Source of the DNA: Candidatus Levyibacteriota bacterium
GTDB lineage: Bacteria; Patescibacteria; Microgenomatia; Levybacterales; UBA12049
Reading direction: 5' to 3'
NCBI GenBank assembly: GCA_016186625.1
Contig: JACPLG010000005.1
Span: 52,415-116,414, forward strand
DNA: 64,000 bases
The stretch's first letter is position 1. Every line of letters begins with the position of its first letter. The notes under the pieces are model-generated. The model had not been told where the DNA came from and made no database searches. It saw only the letters and a list, made by a program, of their open reading frames with translations. The translations under genes were made by a program, and so were the position numbers. Shown one piece after another: positions 36,325-44,006 of the stretch.

Positions 36325-37005
36325 ATGTTCTCAAAAAAGCAGATTAATCTTCTAGTTTCAGCGATTATCATTTTGATATCAGCCGTTGCTATTGTACTCT
36401 CCGATAATTCTTCAAAGCTCTCGCCCTCTTTTAAAAATGAATCTATTTCTTCTACTCCGGAAAGTCTTTATGAGGAAGAAGTGCTCGGCCAATCATTACT
36501 TTCTTCAGGAGTACCGGTTTTGCCAACTGCTCCTGATAAGATTGCGGAGGAAGATTCGGACAACCAGGAAAGCGAGCAAGTGGATGAGGCAGGATACAGG
36601 GTTGTGAAGATTGTTGACGGAGATACCTTGGACGTTGAAATTGACGGAAAAATTGAGCGTTTAAGACTTATCGGAATAGATACTCCCGAGACAGTAGACC
36701 CCCGAAAAAGCGTTAAGTGCTATGGACGTGAGGCTAGTAACAAGGCAAAAGAGTTACTCGAGGGTCAGTTCGTTAGCTTGGAATCAGACGAAACACAAGG
36801 AGAGCGGGATAAATATAAAAGGCTTCTTCGTTATGTTTTCCTTGCGGATGGCACCAATTTTAATTTGTACATGATTGCCGAAGGTTACGCCCATGAATAT
36901 ACCTATGCCAACCCCTATAAATATCAAGTCGAGTTTAGGCAAGCAGAAATTGATGCCCGAGAAAATTCAAGGGGCCTTTGGAATCCACAAGTCTGTCCTA
37001 ATTAA
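36325..37005 (+). CDS. Secreted or membrane-anchored thermonuclease-like nuclease
   Basis: Staphylococcal nuclease (SNase) domain in residues about 92-225, after an N-terminal hydrophobic helix (about 8-25) and an acidic, low-complexity linker (to about 90). Motifs: VVKIVDGDTLDVEIDG, IGIDTPETVDP with the Asp and Arg-region of the active site, ERDKYKRLLRYVFL with the second Arg, and GYAHEYTYANPYKYQ. It probably degrades nucleic acids outside the membrane, useful to an organism that takes up nucleotides. Its own TATAAT box lies six bases upstream of ATG. Length 226. Confidence 0.9.
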   Translation: MFSKKQINLLVSAIIILISAVAIVLSDNSSKLSPSFKNESISSTPESLYEEEVLGQSLLSSGVPVLPTAPDKIAEEDSDNQESEQVDEAGYRVVKIVDGDTLDVEIDGKIERLRLIGIDTPETVDPRKSVKCYGREASNKAKELLEGQFVSLESDETQGERDKYKRLLRYVFLADGTNFNLYMIAEGYAHEYTYANPYKYQVEFRQAEIDARENSRGLWNPQVCPN

Positions 37006-37021
37006 AAATTTGAACTCTAGC

Positions 37022-37042
37022 TTCCCACATTCCATGTGGGAA
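37022..37042. repeat. Intergenic hairpin, TTCCCAC family (copy 2)
   Basis: TTCCCACAT-TCC-ATGTGGGAA: nine perfect pairs with a three-base loop. It lies 17 bases after the nuclease stop codon. No T-run follows, so it is not a classic terminator, and it shares sequence with copies at 31531, 37906 and, more loosely, 42847. Confidence 0.7.
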
Positions 37043-37095
37043 CACAGATTGAAAAAGAGGTAGGCTTCGCCCACTTGTTGGGGAAATCTATAACT

Positions 37096-37104
37096 TGCTA
37101 TAAT
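37096..37104 (+). promoter_or_regulatory. Extended -10 box before the EEP-family gene
   Basis: TTGCTATAAT context with TGCTATAAT ending seven bases before the ATG at 37112; the same element precedes genes at 1882 (minus) and 31699. Confidence 0.6.
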
Positions 37105-37111
37105 TCCTCCT

Positions 37112-37897
37112 ATGAAACTTTTGTGCTTAAATCTTTGGGGCGGTCAGGTTTACAAACCGCTTTTAGAATTTATTAAACAGCAAAAAGATGTTGATATTTT
37201 CTGCTTTCAAGAAGTTATGCAATCTTCGGTCAGCAAATTCAGTAACAAGGCAAAGACAGATGTCTATAATGATCTTTCAAAAATTCTTAAAAACTATACT
37301 GGTTTTTTGGCAACACCAATTCTTTCAGGTTTTGATCTCAAGGAAAAAGTTGACTTTGACCTAAAATTTGGCCAGGCAACCTTTGTCAAAAAAGGAATCA
37401 AAGTAGTGTCTGATGAGACCTATTTTGTTTATGGACAAAAAGGGCCGGTTTCTTTTTGGAAGATAGAAAAGAATACAAGAAGATATCTTGATATTCCGCG
37501 AAATATGCAGTGTCTAGTTATTGACCAGGGCAATAAAAAAATTTTAATAGGGAACCTGCATGGCTTTTGGATGCCAGTATCAAAAAAGGATTCACCGCAC
37601 CGAATAAGACAGTCAAATAAAATAAGGGAAATTTTTGATCAGCACCCTGGCCCAAAAATTCTTTGTGGGGATTTTAATCTCAGACCTGAGACAAAAAGCA
37701 TGAAAATACTTGAGGAGAATATGAGAAATTTAATTGTTGAATACGGGATAGAAAGTACGAGGAGCAAGCATCATAGAAGGACAAATAAATACGCGGATTA
37801 TATTATGGTATCTGCGGATATTAAGATAAATCGATTCGAAGCAATGGATGCGCATGTCTCGGACCATTTGCCACTACTTTTAGAGTTTTCGGTTTAA
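37112..37897 (+). CDS. Endonuclease/exonuclease/phosphatase family protein
   Basis: A 261-residue EEP-fold enzyme. Family motifs in order: LCLNLWGG (about 3-10), the metal-binding Glu in FCFQEVMQ (about 31-38), IGNLHGFW (about 149-156), the Asn-Asp pair in LCGDFNLRP (about 188-196), and the terminal HVSDHLPLLLEF with the catalytic His. No signal peptide is seen. The family includes DNA repair nucleases and phosphatases of other substrates, and the sequence does not decide. It is convergent with endonuclease III and separated from it by a strong hairpin. Confidence 0.88.
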   Translation: MKLLCLNLWGGQVYKPLLEFIKQQKDVDIFCFQEVMQSSVSKFSNKAKTDVYNDLSKILKNYTGFLATPILSGFDLKEKVDFDLKFGQATFVKKGIKVVSDETYFVYGQKGPVSFWKIEKNTRRYLDIPRNMQCLVIDQGNKKILIGNLHGFWMPVSKKDSPHRIRQSNKIREIFDQHPGPKILCGDFNLRPETKSMKILEENMRNLIVEYGIESTRSKHHRRTNKYADYIMVSADIKINRFEAMDAHVSDHLPLLLEFSV

Positions 37898-37905
37898 GTT
37901 CGTAA

Positions 37906-37938
37906 TTTGAGTTCCCACTTTCCATGTGGGAACTCAAA
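37906..37938. repeat. Intergenic hairpin, TTCCCAC family (copy 3)
   Basis: TTTGAGTTCCCAC (37906-37918) pairs perfectly with GTGGGAACTCAAA (37926-37938) over 13 bp; loop TTTCCAT. It lies between convergent genes and its right arm covers the last codons of endonuclease III, so it may act as a shared 3'-end structure. Confidence 0.72.
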
Positions 37939-38551
37939 GAATAAAACTTCTGAGGGGACAATTTTGGTGTTTGCAACGGGCAGGGCAATACTTCCTTCCG
38001 TAGTCAATAAGAAGATAAGTAACTGCCCCCCAATCTTTTTTTGGAACAACTTCCATTAAGTCTTGCTCGATTTTGTTAGGATTTGCTTGCTGAGACAATC
38101 CAAACAAGTTTGATAAGCGCTTAACATGTGTATCAACCGCTATTCCTTCATTTTTTTCATAAATATTAAAAAGCAGCACATTTGCCGTTTTTCTACCAAC
38201 TCCGGGAAGTTTAACCAACTCTTCCATTGAATCCGGAAGTTTACCACCGTATTGTTTGCTTACAATCTCCAAAGCTGATTTTATATTTTTAGCCTTACCT
38301 CTATAAAGGCCAATTCGTTTGATATCTTTTTCAAACTCGGGGAGAGGGACTCTTAGGTAATCAATTAAAGTTCGATACTTTTTGAAAAGATCTGCGGTGA
38401 CCACATTCACTTGTTTGTCTGTAGTTTGCGCTGACAAAACTACTGCCACAAAAAGTTCGATTGGAGTAGTGTAATTTAAAGCTATCTTGGTCTTTGGAAA
38501 CAGCTTTTTGAGTTCTGAAATTAAAATTTGCGTTCTTTCTTTTTTATCCAT
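37934..38551 (-). CDS. nth: Endonuclease III
   Basis: DNA glycosylase/AP lyase for oxidised pyrimidines. The helix-hairpin-helix KLPGVGRKTANVLLF (about 114-128) carries the catalytic Lys, and GIAVDTHVKRLSNLFGL (about 136-152) the catalytic Asp. The Fe-S cluster loop at the C-terminus is degenerate. Family members have four Cys spaced C-x6-C-x2-C-x5-C; here there are only three, in YCPARCKHQNCPL, spaced C-x3-C-x4-C, and the protein then ends within eight residues. It probably has no, or an altered, iron-sulphur cluster. Length 205 is near normal. The gene ends in TGA within a hairpin shared with the convergent EEP gene. Confidence 0.92.
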   Translation of the reverse strand: MDKKERTQILISELKKLFPKTKIALNYTTPIELFVAVVLSAQTTDKQVNVVTADLFKKYRTLIDYLRVPLPEFEKDIKRIGLYRGKAKNIKSALEIVSKQYGGKLPDSMEELVKLPGVGRKTANVLLFNIYEKNEGIAVDTHVKRLSNLFGLSQQANPNKIEQDLMEVVPKKDWGAVTYLLIDYGRKYCPARCKHQNCPLRSFIL

Positions 38552-38600
38552 TCAAAGATTATATCAGAGGATCAATGTTTCTACTCACAATTTAATCTAA

Positions 38601-38629
38601 TTGACACAAAGACAAAGACGTTTTATAAT
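38601..38629 (+). promoter_or_regulatory. Promoter of the gene at 38642
   Basis: TTGACA (38601-38606), a 17-bp spacer and TATAAT (38624-38629): a consensus vegetative promoter. The ATG begins 12 bases after the -10 box, so the leader would be only a few bases long and has no ribosome binding site. Confidence 0.75.
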
Positions 38630-38641
38630 CCCTCGCATATT

Positions 38642-39454
38642 ATGGCAATAGCAGAATATGGTCCCAGAAGCTCTGATGGTACACCTACGGTGGATTCATT
38701 GGAAGCAATCTACATATCTATCTGGTCGGGAAACGCTAATATAGCGAGTAGACTACGCCCTCGAATAGCAGCGATACCCTTTTCTCCTTATTGGAGCGAT
38801 AGGTTTAAGGACTTTGCAACCCTAGGAAGATATAATGTTGTGCCTGGGCAATTATTTGCACAAACTATTTATGAAGTCTCAAAACAACAAGAAGGAGAGG
38901 AGTTAAATAGAACTGTAGCTATTGAATTAGGAATTCACTCTGGGGAAGCAGTTTTGGAAGCAGCTATTGATCTTCCTCTTTCACCAGAAGCAGTTTCTTT
39001 ACCCGAACTTGATCTGGAGCCTTTACCTCAGGCTTTATTGGCCATACGACTAGCTATAGAAACATCTAAATATATACTGCATCCTGCTCCTAGAGTAATA
39101 TCTGATAGTTGGATCTATTTTATTCAGCGCCTTGCTTCGGAAGATTCAATAAAGTACAGTGCTCTGTCTGCTGAATTGATGAGGAAGTTGGGAAATACAG
39201 CCATTGAAGTTCAATCTATTAGAGCAGAGGAGGCGGGATTGCTAGGGGGATTTAACGATTTTAACAGAGATCACGAAATAAGCTGCGCAATAGCGGAAGT
39301 CTTAGCCCATCATTTTCCCACAATTGTCCTTCAAGGATTAACAGAGGCTCCGAAATACGTTTTTTATGAGCCTAGGTTAGGAGGTAGACTAAACCCGCCC
39401 GTTCCAGAAGAAGATCTGCTTGAAAGAAATGTCTCGCCTGTATTAACTGAATAA
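38642..39454 (+). CDS. Protein of unknown function, 270 residues
   Basis: Starts at MAIAEYGPRSSDG (38642), chosen over an in-frame Met 38 codons upstream because a consensus TTGACA/TATAAT promoter lies between the two. No signal peptide or membrane helix. The protein is mostly helical, with repeated Glu-Ala-Ile-rich stretches (EAVLEAAIDLPLSPEAV, RLAIETSKYIL) and an acidic C-terminus. No family is recognised. It stands between divergent endonuclease III and a convergent DUF1003 gene, so the neighbours give no functional hint. Confidence 0.7.
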   Translation: MAIAEYGPRSSDGTPTVDSLEAIYISIWSGNANIASRLRPRIAAIPFSPYWSDRFKDFATLGRYNVVPGQLFAQTIYEVSKQQEGEELNRTVAIELGIHSGEAVLEAAIDLPLSPEAVSLPELDLEPLPQALLAIRLAIETSKYILHPAPRVISDSWIYFIQRLASEDSIKYSALSAELMRKLGNTAIEVQSIRAEEAGLLGGFNDFNRDHEISCAIAEVLAHHFPTIVLQGLTEAPKYVFYEPRLGGRLNPPVPEEDLLERNVSPVLTE

Positions 39455-39478
39455 TCTGTTATCTCTTACTTGTTCATT

Positions 39479-39991
39479 TCAGGATTTTTTGTCAGATGTG
39501 GCAACAGGGGACTTTTCAAGAGCGGTTATCTTTTGCTGAATGAACGCCATAGCATTTTTAATATCATCCAAGTCTTTCTGAATATCATGAACGTCTTCTT
39601 CCAGCTCTTCTTGAACTTTTTCTTCCTCCTCTTCTTCCTGTTCCTCTTCAAGCTCACGGTATGTGTCAACAAGGGTTTGTCTATTTTGATTAATCATAAT
39701 AAATGTTGCCAAGAAAATTGCCTCAAGAGAAACAAGCATGGTGAGAAGTCCATAAGGAAATGGGTCAAACGATTTTATGTAACTATGTAAATATCCGGTG
39801 GAATTTATAACAAACCAAAGACTGAACCAAATGACATGGAAATAGACAAAGGGCATGCTTCCTGCCCAATTACTGATAAACTCTGCAAGTTTTCCCTCAA
39901 CAGAGTGCATTTTCTTAAGCACCTGCTCGGGCTTGGTGCCTTCGGGAAGGCCCAGGGGAAGCAGGGTGATATTTTCTTTTTTCTTTCTCAT
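39479..39991 (-). CDS. DUF1003 membrane protein
   Basis: A 170-residue protein of the DUF1003 family. Two membrane helices (about 48-68 and 80-103) flank the signature FDPFPYGLLTMLVSLEAIFLATFIMINQNR (given as FDPFPYGLLT followed by SLEAIFLATF). The cytoplasmic tail is a highly acidic stretch, mostly Glu, from about residue 113 to 133, followed by a probable coiled coil with DIQKDLDDIKNAM. Function is unknown in the family. It is a single-gene unit transcribed away from the lon operator region. Confidence 0.9.
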   Translation of the reverse strand: MRKKKENITLLPLGLPEGTKPEQVLKKMHSVEGKLAEFISNWAGSMPFVYFHVIWFSLWFVINSTGYLHSYIKSFDPFPYGLLTMLVSLEAIFLATFIMINQNRQTLVDTYRELEEEQEEEEEEKVQEELEEDVHDIQKDLDDIKNAMAFIQQKITALEKSPVATSDKKS

Positions 39992-40104
39992 AATCTAATT
40001 TTAGTCTCATAACTTTGATTGTCAACCCCTTCGTCCAAGCAATGTTTGCTGTCTTCAGCCCGATTGTTCATCAGGCTTTTGACTTTCAAACATGCTTGTC
40101 CTCT

Positions 40105-40123
40105 CAAATTTCTTCGAAATTTG
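40105..40123. repeat. Small hairpin in the spacer before lon
   Basis: CAAATTTC-TTC-GAAATTTG, eight pairs and a three-base loop, followed at 40126-40137 by a CCTC/GGAGG pair. The rest of the 221-bp spacer, apart from the CIRCE-like site, shows nothing I can name. Confidence 0.5.
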
Positions 40124-40174
40124 GACCTCTGCGGAGGGGATTATTGCGGTCTGCGCTCTTGAGTAAATAGGAGC

Positions 40175-40208
40175 TTGACATCTAGCAGATGCTATGATAG
40201 AGTGCTAA
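40175..40208 (+). promoter_or_regulatory. Promoter with CIRCE-like operator before lon
   Basis: CTAGCAGAT (40182-40190), nine bases, then GAGTGCTAA (40200-40208). The right arm is identical to the CIRCE consensus GAGTGCTAA; the left arm keeps TAGCA of TTAGCACTC. The spacing of nine matches CIRCE, the target of the HrcA heat-shock repressor. A TTGACA (40175-40180) precedes the left arm and TATGAT (40193-40198) sits between the arms. lon starts five bases after the site, so HrcA binding would block transcription. Confidence 0.65.
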
Positions 40209-40212
40209 TACC

Positions 40213-42582
40213 ATGGAGAAAGTAGTCCCTATAATACCTATAAGAGACGGGATAATTTTCCCAAATACAGACTCGGTTTTGACTTTTGGCAGGCCAAAAA
40301 GCTTAGCAGCCCTAGAGATTTCATTCTCGCAGGAGCGAATTGTCTGTTTTGTACTGCAAAAAAGTGCAAGAGTTAATGACCCCCGACCTTCAGATATATT
40401 CACAATCGGAACGCTTTGCCGAATTGAGCGAATGATTAAGACTGAAGGAGAAATTAACGCGCAAGTCAGAGGCGTTTCAAGAATAAAAATAAAATCTTTT
40501 CATGAGAATGAAAATTTTCTCATTGGACATGTTGAGGAACTCGAAGAAGAATTGGACGATTCCGCAGAAGTAAAAGCCCTTTGTAATCACCTCACAAATG
40601 AATTCCGCCGGGCCATGAATCTTGGTAAAACCGCAGATTTTCTTATTTTTATGAACATCATGTCACCTGATAATCCTCCGGCGCAGCTTTCCGATTTAAT
40701 TGCATCTGTTTTAGATTTAAAACCTTCTCAAAAACAGGAACTGCTTGAGATGACAAATGTAAAGGCAAGGCTAGAAAGAGTAGCTGAGCTCCTTGCAAAA
40801 GAAATAAAAGTATTGGAGCTTGAGAAAAAAATTGCATCAAAGACTCAAGAGAGGTTTGAAAAAGGAGCAAGGGAGGTAATGCTTAGAGAGCGGCTCAAGA
40901 CAATTGAAAAAGAACTGGGGGAGTCTGATGAGGATAATGAGATTAGGGAGCTTATGACAAAAATTAAAGAAGCAGGAATGCCTGAAGAGATTGAAGAGAA
41001 AGCCAGAAAAGAGGCCAAAAAACTAGCTCAAATGGCTCAATTTAATCCCGAAGCAGGATATATTAGAAATTATCTGGATTGGCTAATTGATCTTCCCTGG
41101 AGTAAGGAAAGTAATGGAAGTTTAGATATCAAAAAGGCTGAAAAAATGCTAAACGATGACCATTTTGGTCTCAAGGATGCGAAAGAGAGGATTGTTGAAT
41201 ATCTGGCAGTTCAGAAGCTGGCTGGAAAAATGAAAGGGCCAATTCTTTGTTTTGTTGGCCCGCCGGGCGTTGGAAAAACTTCTATTGGAAAGTCTATTGC
41301 CCACGCACTGGGACGCGAATTTGTTAAAGTTTCTCTGGGTGGCATAAGAGACGAAGCTGAAATAAGAGGGCACAGAAGGACCTACGTTGGCGCTTTGCCA
41401 GGACGCATTATCCAAGGCATAAAAGATGCAGGGACAAAAAATCCGGTATTTATGCTTGATGAGATTGATAAAGTAGGCACAGATTTCAGGGGAGATCCGT
41501 CTTCAGCTCTTCTTGAGGCGCTTGATCCTGAGCAAAATTCAGCTTTTTCAGACCATTATCTTGAAGTCCCTTTTGATTTGTCTAATGTTATGTTTATTAC
41601 AACCGCAAATGTTTTATTCACAATTCCTCCGGCGCTACGTGATCGCTTGGAAGTTATCAATTTTGCAGGCTATACCCATGATGAGAAGTTTCATATTGCA
41701 AACGATTTTTTAATCAAAAAACAGATGGAATCACATGGACTGACCAGCAGGGAAATCGAAATTACAGACGGAGGTCTCAAGTTTATTATCGAACACTATA
41801 CAAGAGAAGCGGGGGTTAGAAATTTGGAACGTCAAATTGCAAGTCTTCTTCGTAAAGTTGCCAAGCTTGTAGCTGAAGGCAAGAAAAATAAGGTTACAAT
41901 TACTTCAAAGAATGTTACAAAATTTCTAGGGCCTATAAAAATGCGCTCAACTATTATTGAGAAAAAAGACGAAGTAGGTATGGCAACAGGACTTGCCTGG
42001 ACCGAGGCTGGCGGAGATATTTTGTTCATCGAAGTTGCTCTAATGCCCGGAAAAGGAGACCTTCTTCTGACGGGACAGCTTGGGGATGTTATGAAGGAAT
42101 CCTGCCGTGCTGCTTTATCCTATGTCAGAGCCCGCGGAATTCAGTTTGGTCTTTCTCCTAAATTTTTCCAAAAGATTGATGTTCATGTCCATGTACCTGA
42201 GGGCGCCGTTCCAAAAGACGGTCCTTCAGCGGGTATTGCCATAACTTCCGCTATTGTCTCGGCTCTTTCCAAAATTCCGGTTCGCCGAGTAGTTGGAGCA
42301 ACAGGCGAGGTTACGCTTCGCGGCCGAGTATTGGAAATTGGCGGAGTTAAGGAAAAAGTGATAGCGGCGCACCGCGCAGGGCTTAAAACTATAATTTTGC
42401 CAAAAGATAATAAAAAAGATCTAATTGACGTACCGAAAGAAGTTATGAGAGATCTGGAATTTAAATTTGTAACGCATATGGATGATGTTTTAGACATTTC
42501 TCTTACAAAACAAATTGGTCGCGAAAAAGCTATAGCAGCACATCCTGTTCTTCACGCAGCCTCCCCTACGAAAGCTGACTAA
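40213..42582 (+). CDS. lon: ATP-dependent protease Lon
   Basis: Degrades misfolded and regulatory proteins in the cytoplasm. N-terminal substrate domain from VVPIIPIRDGIIFPNT; AAA+ module with Walker A GPPGVGKTS (about 351-359), Walker B VFMLDEIDKVG (about 413-423) and sensor residues; protease domain with GLAWTEAGGDILFIE, the catalytic Ser in DGPSAGIAI (about 672), and the Lys in GVKEKVIAAHRAG (about 715). At 789 residues it is full length. The ATG comes straight after a CIRCE-like operator, so induction by heat through HrcA is likely. Few bacteria place lon under CIRCE. Confidence 0.96.
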   Translation: MEKVVPIIPIRDGIIFPNTDSVLTFGRPKSLAALEISFSQERIVCFVLQKSARVNDPRPSDIFTIGTLCRIERMIKTEGEINAQVRGVSRIKIKSFHENENFLIGHVEELEEELDDSAEVKALCNHLTNEFRRAMNLGKTADFLIFMNIMSPDNPPAQLSDLIASVLDLKPSQKQELLEMTNVKARLERVAELLAKEIKVLELEKKIASKTQERFEKGAREVMLRERLKTIEKELGESDEDNEIRELMTKIKEAGMPEEIEEKARKEAKKLAQMAQFNPEAGYIRNYLDWLIDLPWSKESNGSLDIKKAEKMLNDDHFGLKDAKERIVEYLAVQKLAGKMKGPILCFVGPPGVGKTSIGKSIAHALGREFVKVSLGGIRDEAEIRGHRRTYVGALPGRIIQGIKDAGTKNPVFMLDEIDKVGTDFRGDPSSALLEALDPEQNSAFSDHYLEVPFDLSNVMFITTANVLFTIPPALRDRLEVINFAGYTHDEKFHIANDFLIKKQMESHGLTSREIEITDGGLKFIIEHYTREAGVRNLERQIASLLRKVAKLVAEGKKNKVTITSKNVTKFLGPIKMRSTIIEKKDEVGMATGLAWTEAGGDILFIEVALMPGKGDLLLTGQLGDVMKESCRAALSYVRARGIQFGLSPKFFQKIDVHVHVPEGAVPKDGPSAGIAITSAIVSALSKIPVRRVVGATGEVTLRGRVLEIGGVKEKVIAAHRAGLKTIILPKDNKKDLIDVPKEVMRDLEFKFVTHMDDVLDISLTKQIGREKAIAAHPVLHAASPTKAD

Positions 42583-42678
42583 TTGGAAGGTATCAAGGGT
42601 ACCACATGTATCAGAAGTATCACGGGGAGAACTGTTCGAGTGTTGACAAACTTATCAATTTGTGGCATTAATTAGTTA

Positions 42679-42801
42679 ATGGCTAAAAGAAAGGTAAGAA
42701 GATCAACTCATCACAAAGTAACTTGGGCCGGATTTTCCACATCCCAGCTCATAATTATATTCACAATCTTTATCCTTTTCGTCATCTTCTACTTGATGTA
42801 G
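42679..42801 (+). CDS. Small single-helix membrane protein
   Basis: A 40-residue frame from ATG at 42679 to TAG at 42799-42801. The first 13 residues are basic (MAKRKVRRSTHHK), then a Trp-containing link and a hydrophobic helix (about 23-39, LIIIFTIFILFVIFYLM). The strong charge-then-helix layout makes it a likely small membrane protein rather than noise. It lies 96 bases after lon, with no sign of its own promoter beyond an AT-rich spacer. No family recognised. Confidence 0.5.
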   Translation: MAKRKVRRSTHHKVTWAGFSTSQLIIIFTIFILFVIFYLM

Positions 42802-42846
42802 ATTTGCAGTTTATACCCCTGACCGGATTGAAATCGATGTGCGAAG

Positions 42847-42871
42847 CTATTCCACATCGGAAGTGGAATAG
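42847..42871. repeat. Intergenic hairpin related to the TTCCCAC family
   Basis: CTATTCCAC-ATCGGAA-GTGGAATAG: nine perfect pairs, seven-base loop. Arms keep TTCCAC/GTGGAA as in the hairpins at 31531, 37022 and 37906. It lies between the small membrane protein and the tRNA cluster. Confidence 0.6.
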
Positions 42872-42933
42872 GTATGCGCATCGGGAAAGTTTAGATTTGT
42901 TTTGAGGTTTAATTTGAGGTAAGATAGGCACAG

Positions 42934-43155
42934 GCCGCCATCGCCCGCCGGCCAAAGCGAGGCCCCATCGTCTAGTGGTTTAGGATATCTGGTTCTCATC
43001 CAGAAGATCAGGGGTTCGAATCCCCTTGGGGCTACAGAGGCCAAGCGGGCAGGTCTAGTGGTTCAGGACATCGGGTTCCCCGCCAGCAACGCTTTGCGTA
43101 GCAATTTTCGGGCTGGTCATCCCGAAAATCACGGGTTCGACTCCCGTTGGCGGTA
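42934..43155 (+). tRNA. Interrupted tRNA, possibly tRNA-Gly(CCC), enclosing tRNA-Glu
   Basis: The 3' part is canonical: D-arm GTC-TAGTGGTTCAG-GAC (43053-43069), anticodon stem TCGGG (43071-43075) with CCCGA (43121-43125), T-arm ACGGG-TTCGACT-CCCGT, acceptor strand TGGCGGT (43148-43154), discriminator A. Directly before the D-arm there is no matching acceptor strand. GCCGCCATC, which pairs fully with TGGCGGT and supplies positions 8-9, lies at 42934-42942, upstream of tRNA-Glu. The 110 bases between are closed by GCCCGC (42943) and GCGGGC (43045). The anticodon loop spans 45 instead of 7 bases; removing 38 would give TTCCCAT (anticodon CCC) or, with another junction, TTCTCAT. It may be a gene with two introns or a decayed tRNA. 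Confidence 0.45.
42961..43034 (+). tRNA. tRNA-Glu (anticodon CUC)
   Basis: A complete cloverleaf. The acceptor is GGCCCCA with TGGGGCT (G1-U72 wobble), and the D-arm is GTC-TAGTGGTTTAG-GAT. The anticodon stem TCTGG/CCAGA closes the loop TTCTCAT, giving CTC. The T-arm is AGGGG-TTCGAAT-CCCCT, and the discriminator is A. No CCA is encoded. It appears to lie within the first interruption of the neighbouring tRNA. Confidence 0.93.
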
Positions 43156-43243
43156 CGCCTCGTCAAACTCTTCAGGGTGAGCTTCAGATTTAACTCAGCA
43201 CAAGCAATTTGTTTGCTTTTTTTCTTTCTTGTATAATCCAATT

Positions 43244-44005
43244 GTGGCTGATAAAGTTTATCTTTCTGTTGTAATTCCCTCTTACAATGAAATGCCAAAT
43301 CTTCGAAAGGGGGTACTCGACAAGATTGATCACTATCTTTCCCGTCAAAAATATTCTTGGGAAGTAATTATTGTGGATGATGGCTCAGATGACGGGTCAT
43401 GGGAATTCTTTGATGAATTTGTTAAAGAAAACAGGAACTTCCGCCTTATTAAAGGTTCGCACTTGGGAAAAGCAGGTGCAGTAACAGCGGGAATGCTTGA
43501 AGCCAAAGGAGAAGTTCGATTGTTTACAGATATGGACCAGGCAACACCAATTGAGGAGACAGAAAAACTTCTGCCGTTTGCTGGTGAAGGTTTTGATCTA
43601 GCTATTGGTTCACGAAGCACCAACCGCAAAGGCTCACCGTTTTCCCGCAGAATTATGTCCCGCGGCATGATTGTTCTTAGGAAATTGATGGTGGGTTTGT
43701 ATAACATAGAAGATACTCAGTGCGGATTTAAGATATTTACAGAAGAAGCTGCCAATAAGCTTTTTAAAAAAATTTATGATTTTCATCACGGTTTTTCAAA
43801 GATTCACGGATCAAATGTAGCTGCAGGATTTGATATAGAGCTCCTATATCTTGCAAATAAGTTTGGTTATAAAATCAAAGAAGTTCCGGTTGAGTGGCTT
43901 TATGTTGAGTCAAGACGCGTCAGCCCGATTAATGATTCAATCAATGGAATTGTGGATTTACTCCGAATAAGAGCAAATATTTTTAAAAAAGCTTACACCA
44001 ATTAA
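43244..44005 (+). CDS. Family 2 glycosyltransferase, dolichyl-phosphate-mannose-synthase-like
   Basis: Probably transfers a sugar from a nucleotide to a polyprenyl phosphate, supplying the GT-C enzymes downstream. VYLSVVIPSYNEMPNLRKG starts the GT-A fold, IIVDDGSDDGSWEFF gives the first acidic site, LFTDMDQATPIEE the DxD-like motif (about 97-99), and DTQCGFKIFTEEAA the family signature. No C-terminal membrane helices, so it is peripheral. The start is taken as GTG at 43244, six bases after a TATAAT box (43232-43237); an in-frame TTG at 43229 would overlap that box. It heads the glycan locus, and the next gene begins one base after its stop. Confidence 0.88.
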   Translation: MADKVYLSVVIPSYNEMPNLRKGVLDKIDHYLSRQKYSWEVIIVDDGSDDGSWEFFDEFVKENRNFRLIKGSHLGKAGAVTAGMLEAKGEVRLFTDMDQATPIEETEKLLPFAGEGFDLAIGSRSTNRKGSPFSRRIMSRGMIVLRKLMVGLYNIEDTQCGFKIFTEEAANKLFKKIYDFHHGFSKIHGSNVAAGFDIELLYLANKFGYKIKEVPVEWLYVESRRVSPINDSINGIVDLLRIRANIFKKAYTN

Positions 44006-44006
44006 A

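Noticed and set aside
43032..43298. Minus-strand frames of 65-88 codons across the tRNA cluster
   Set aside because: They overlap tRNA genes and palindromes and have no protein-like features.
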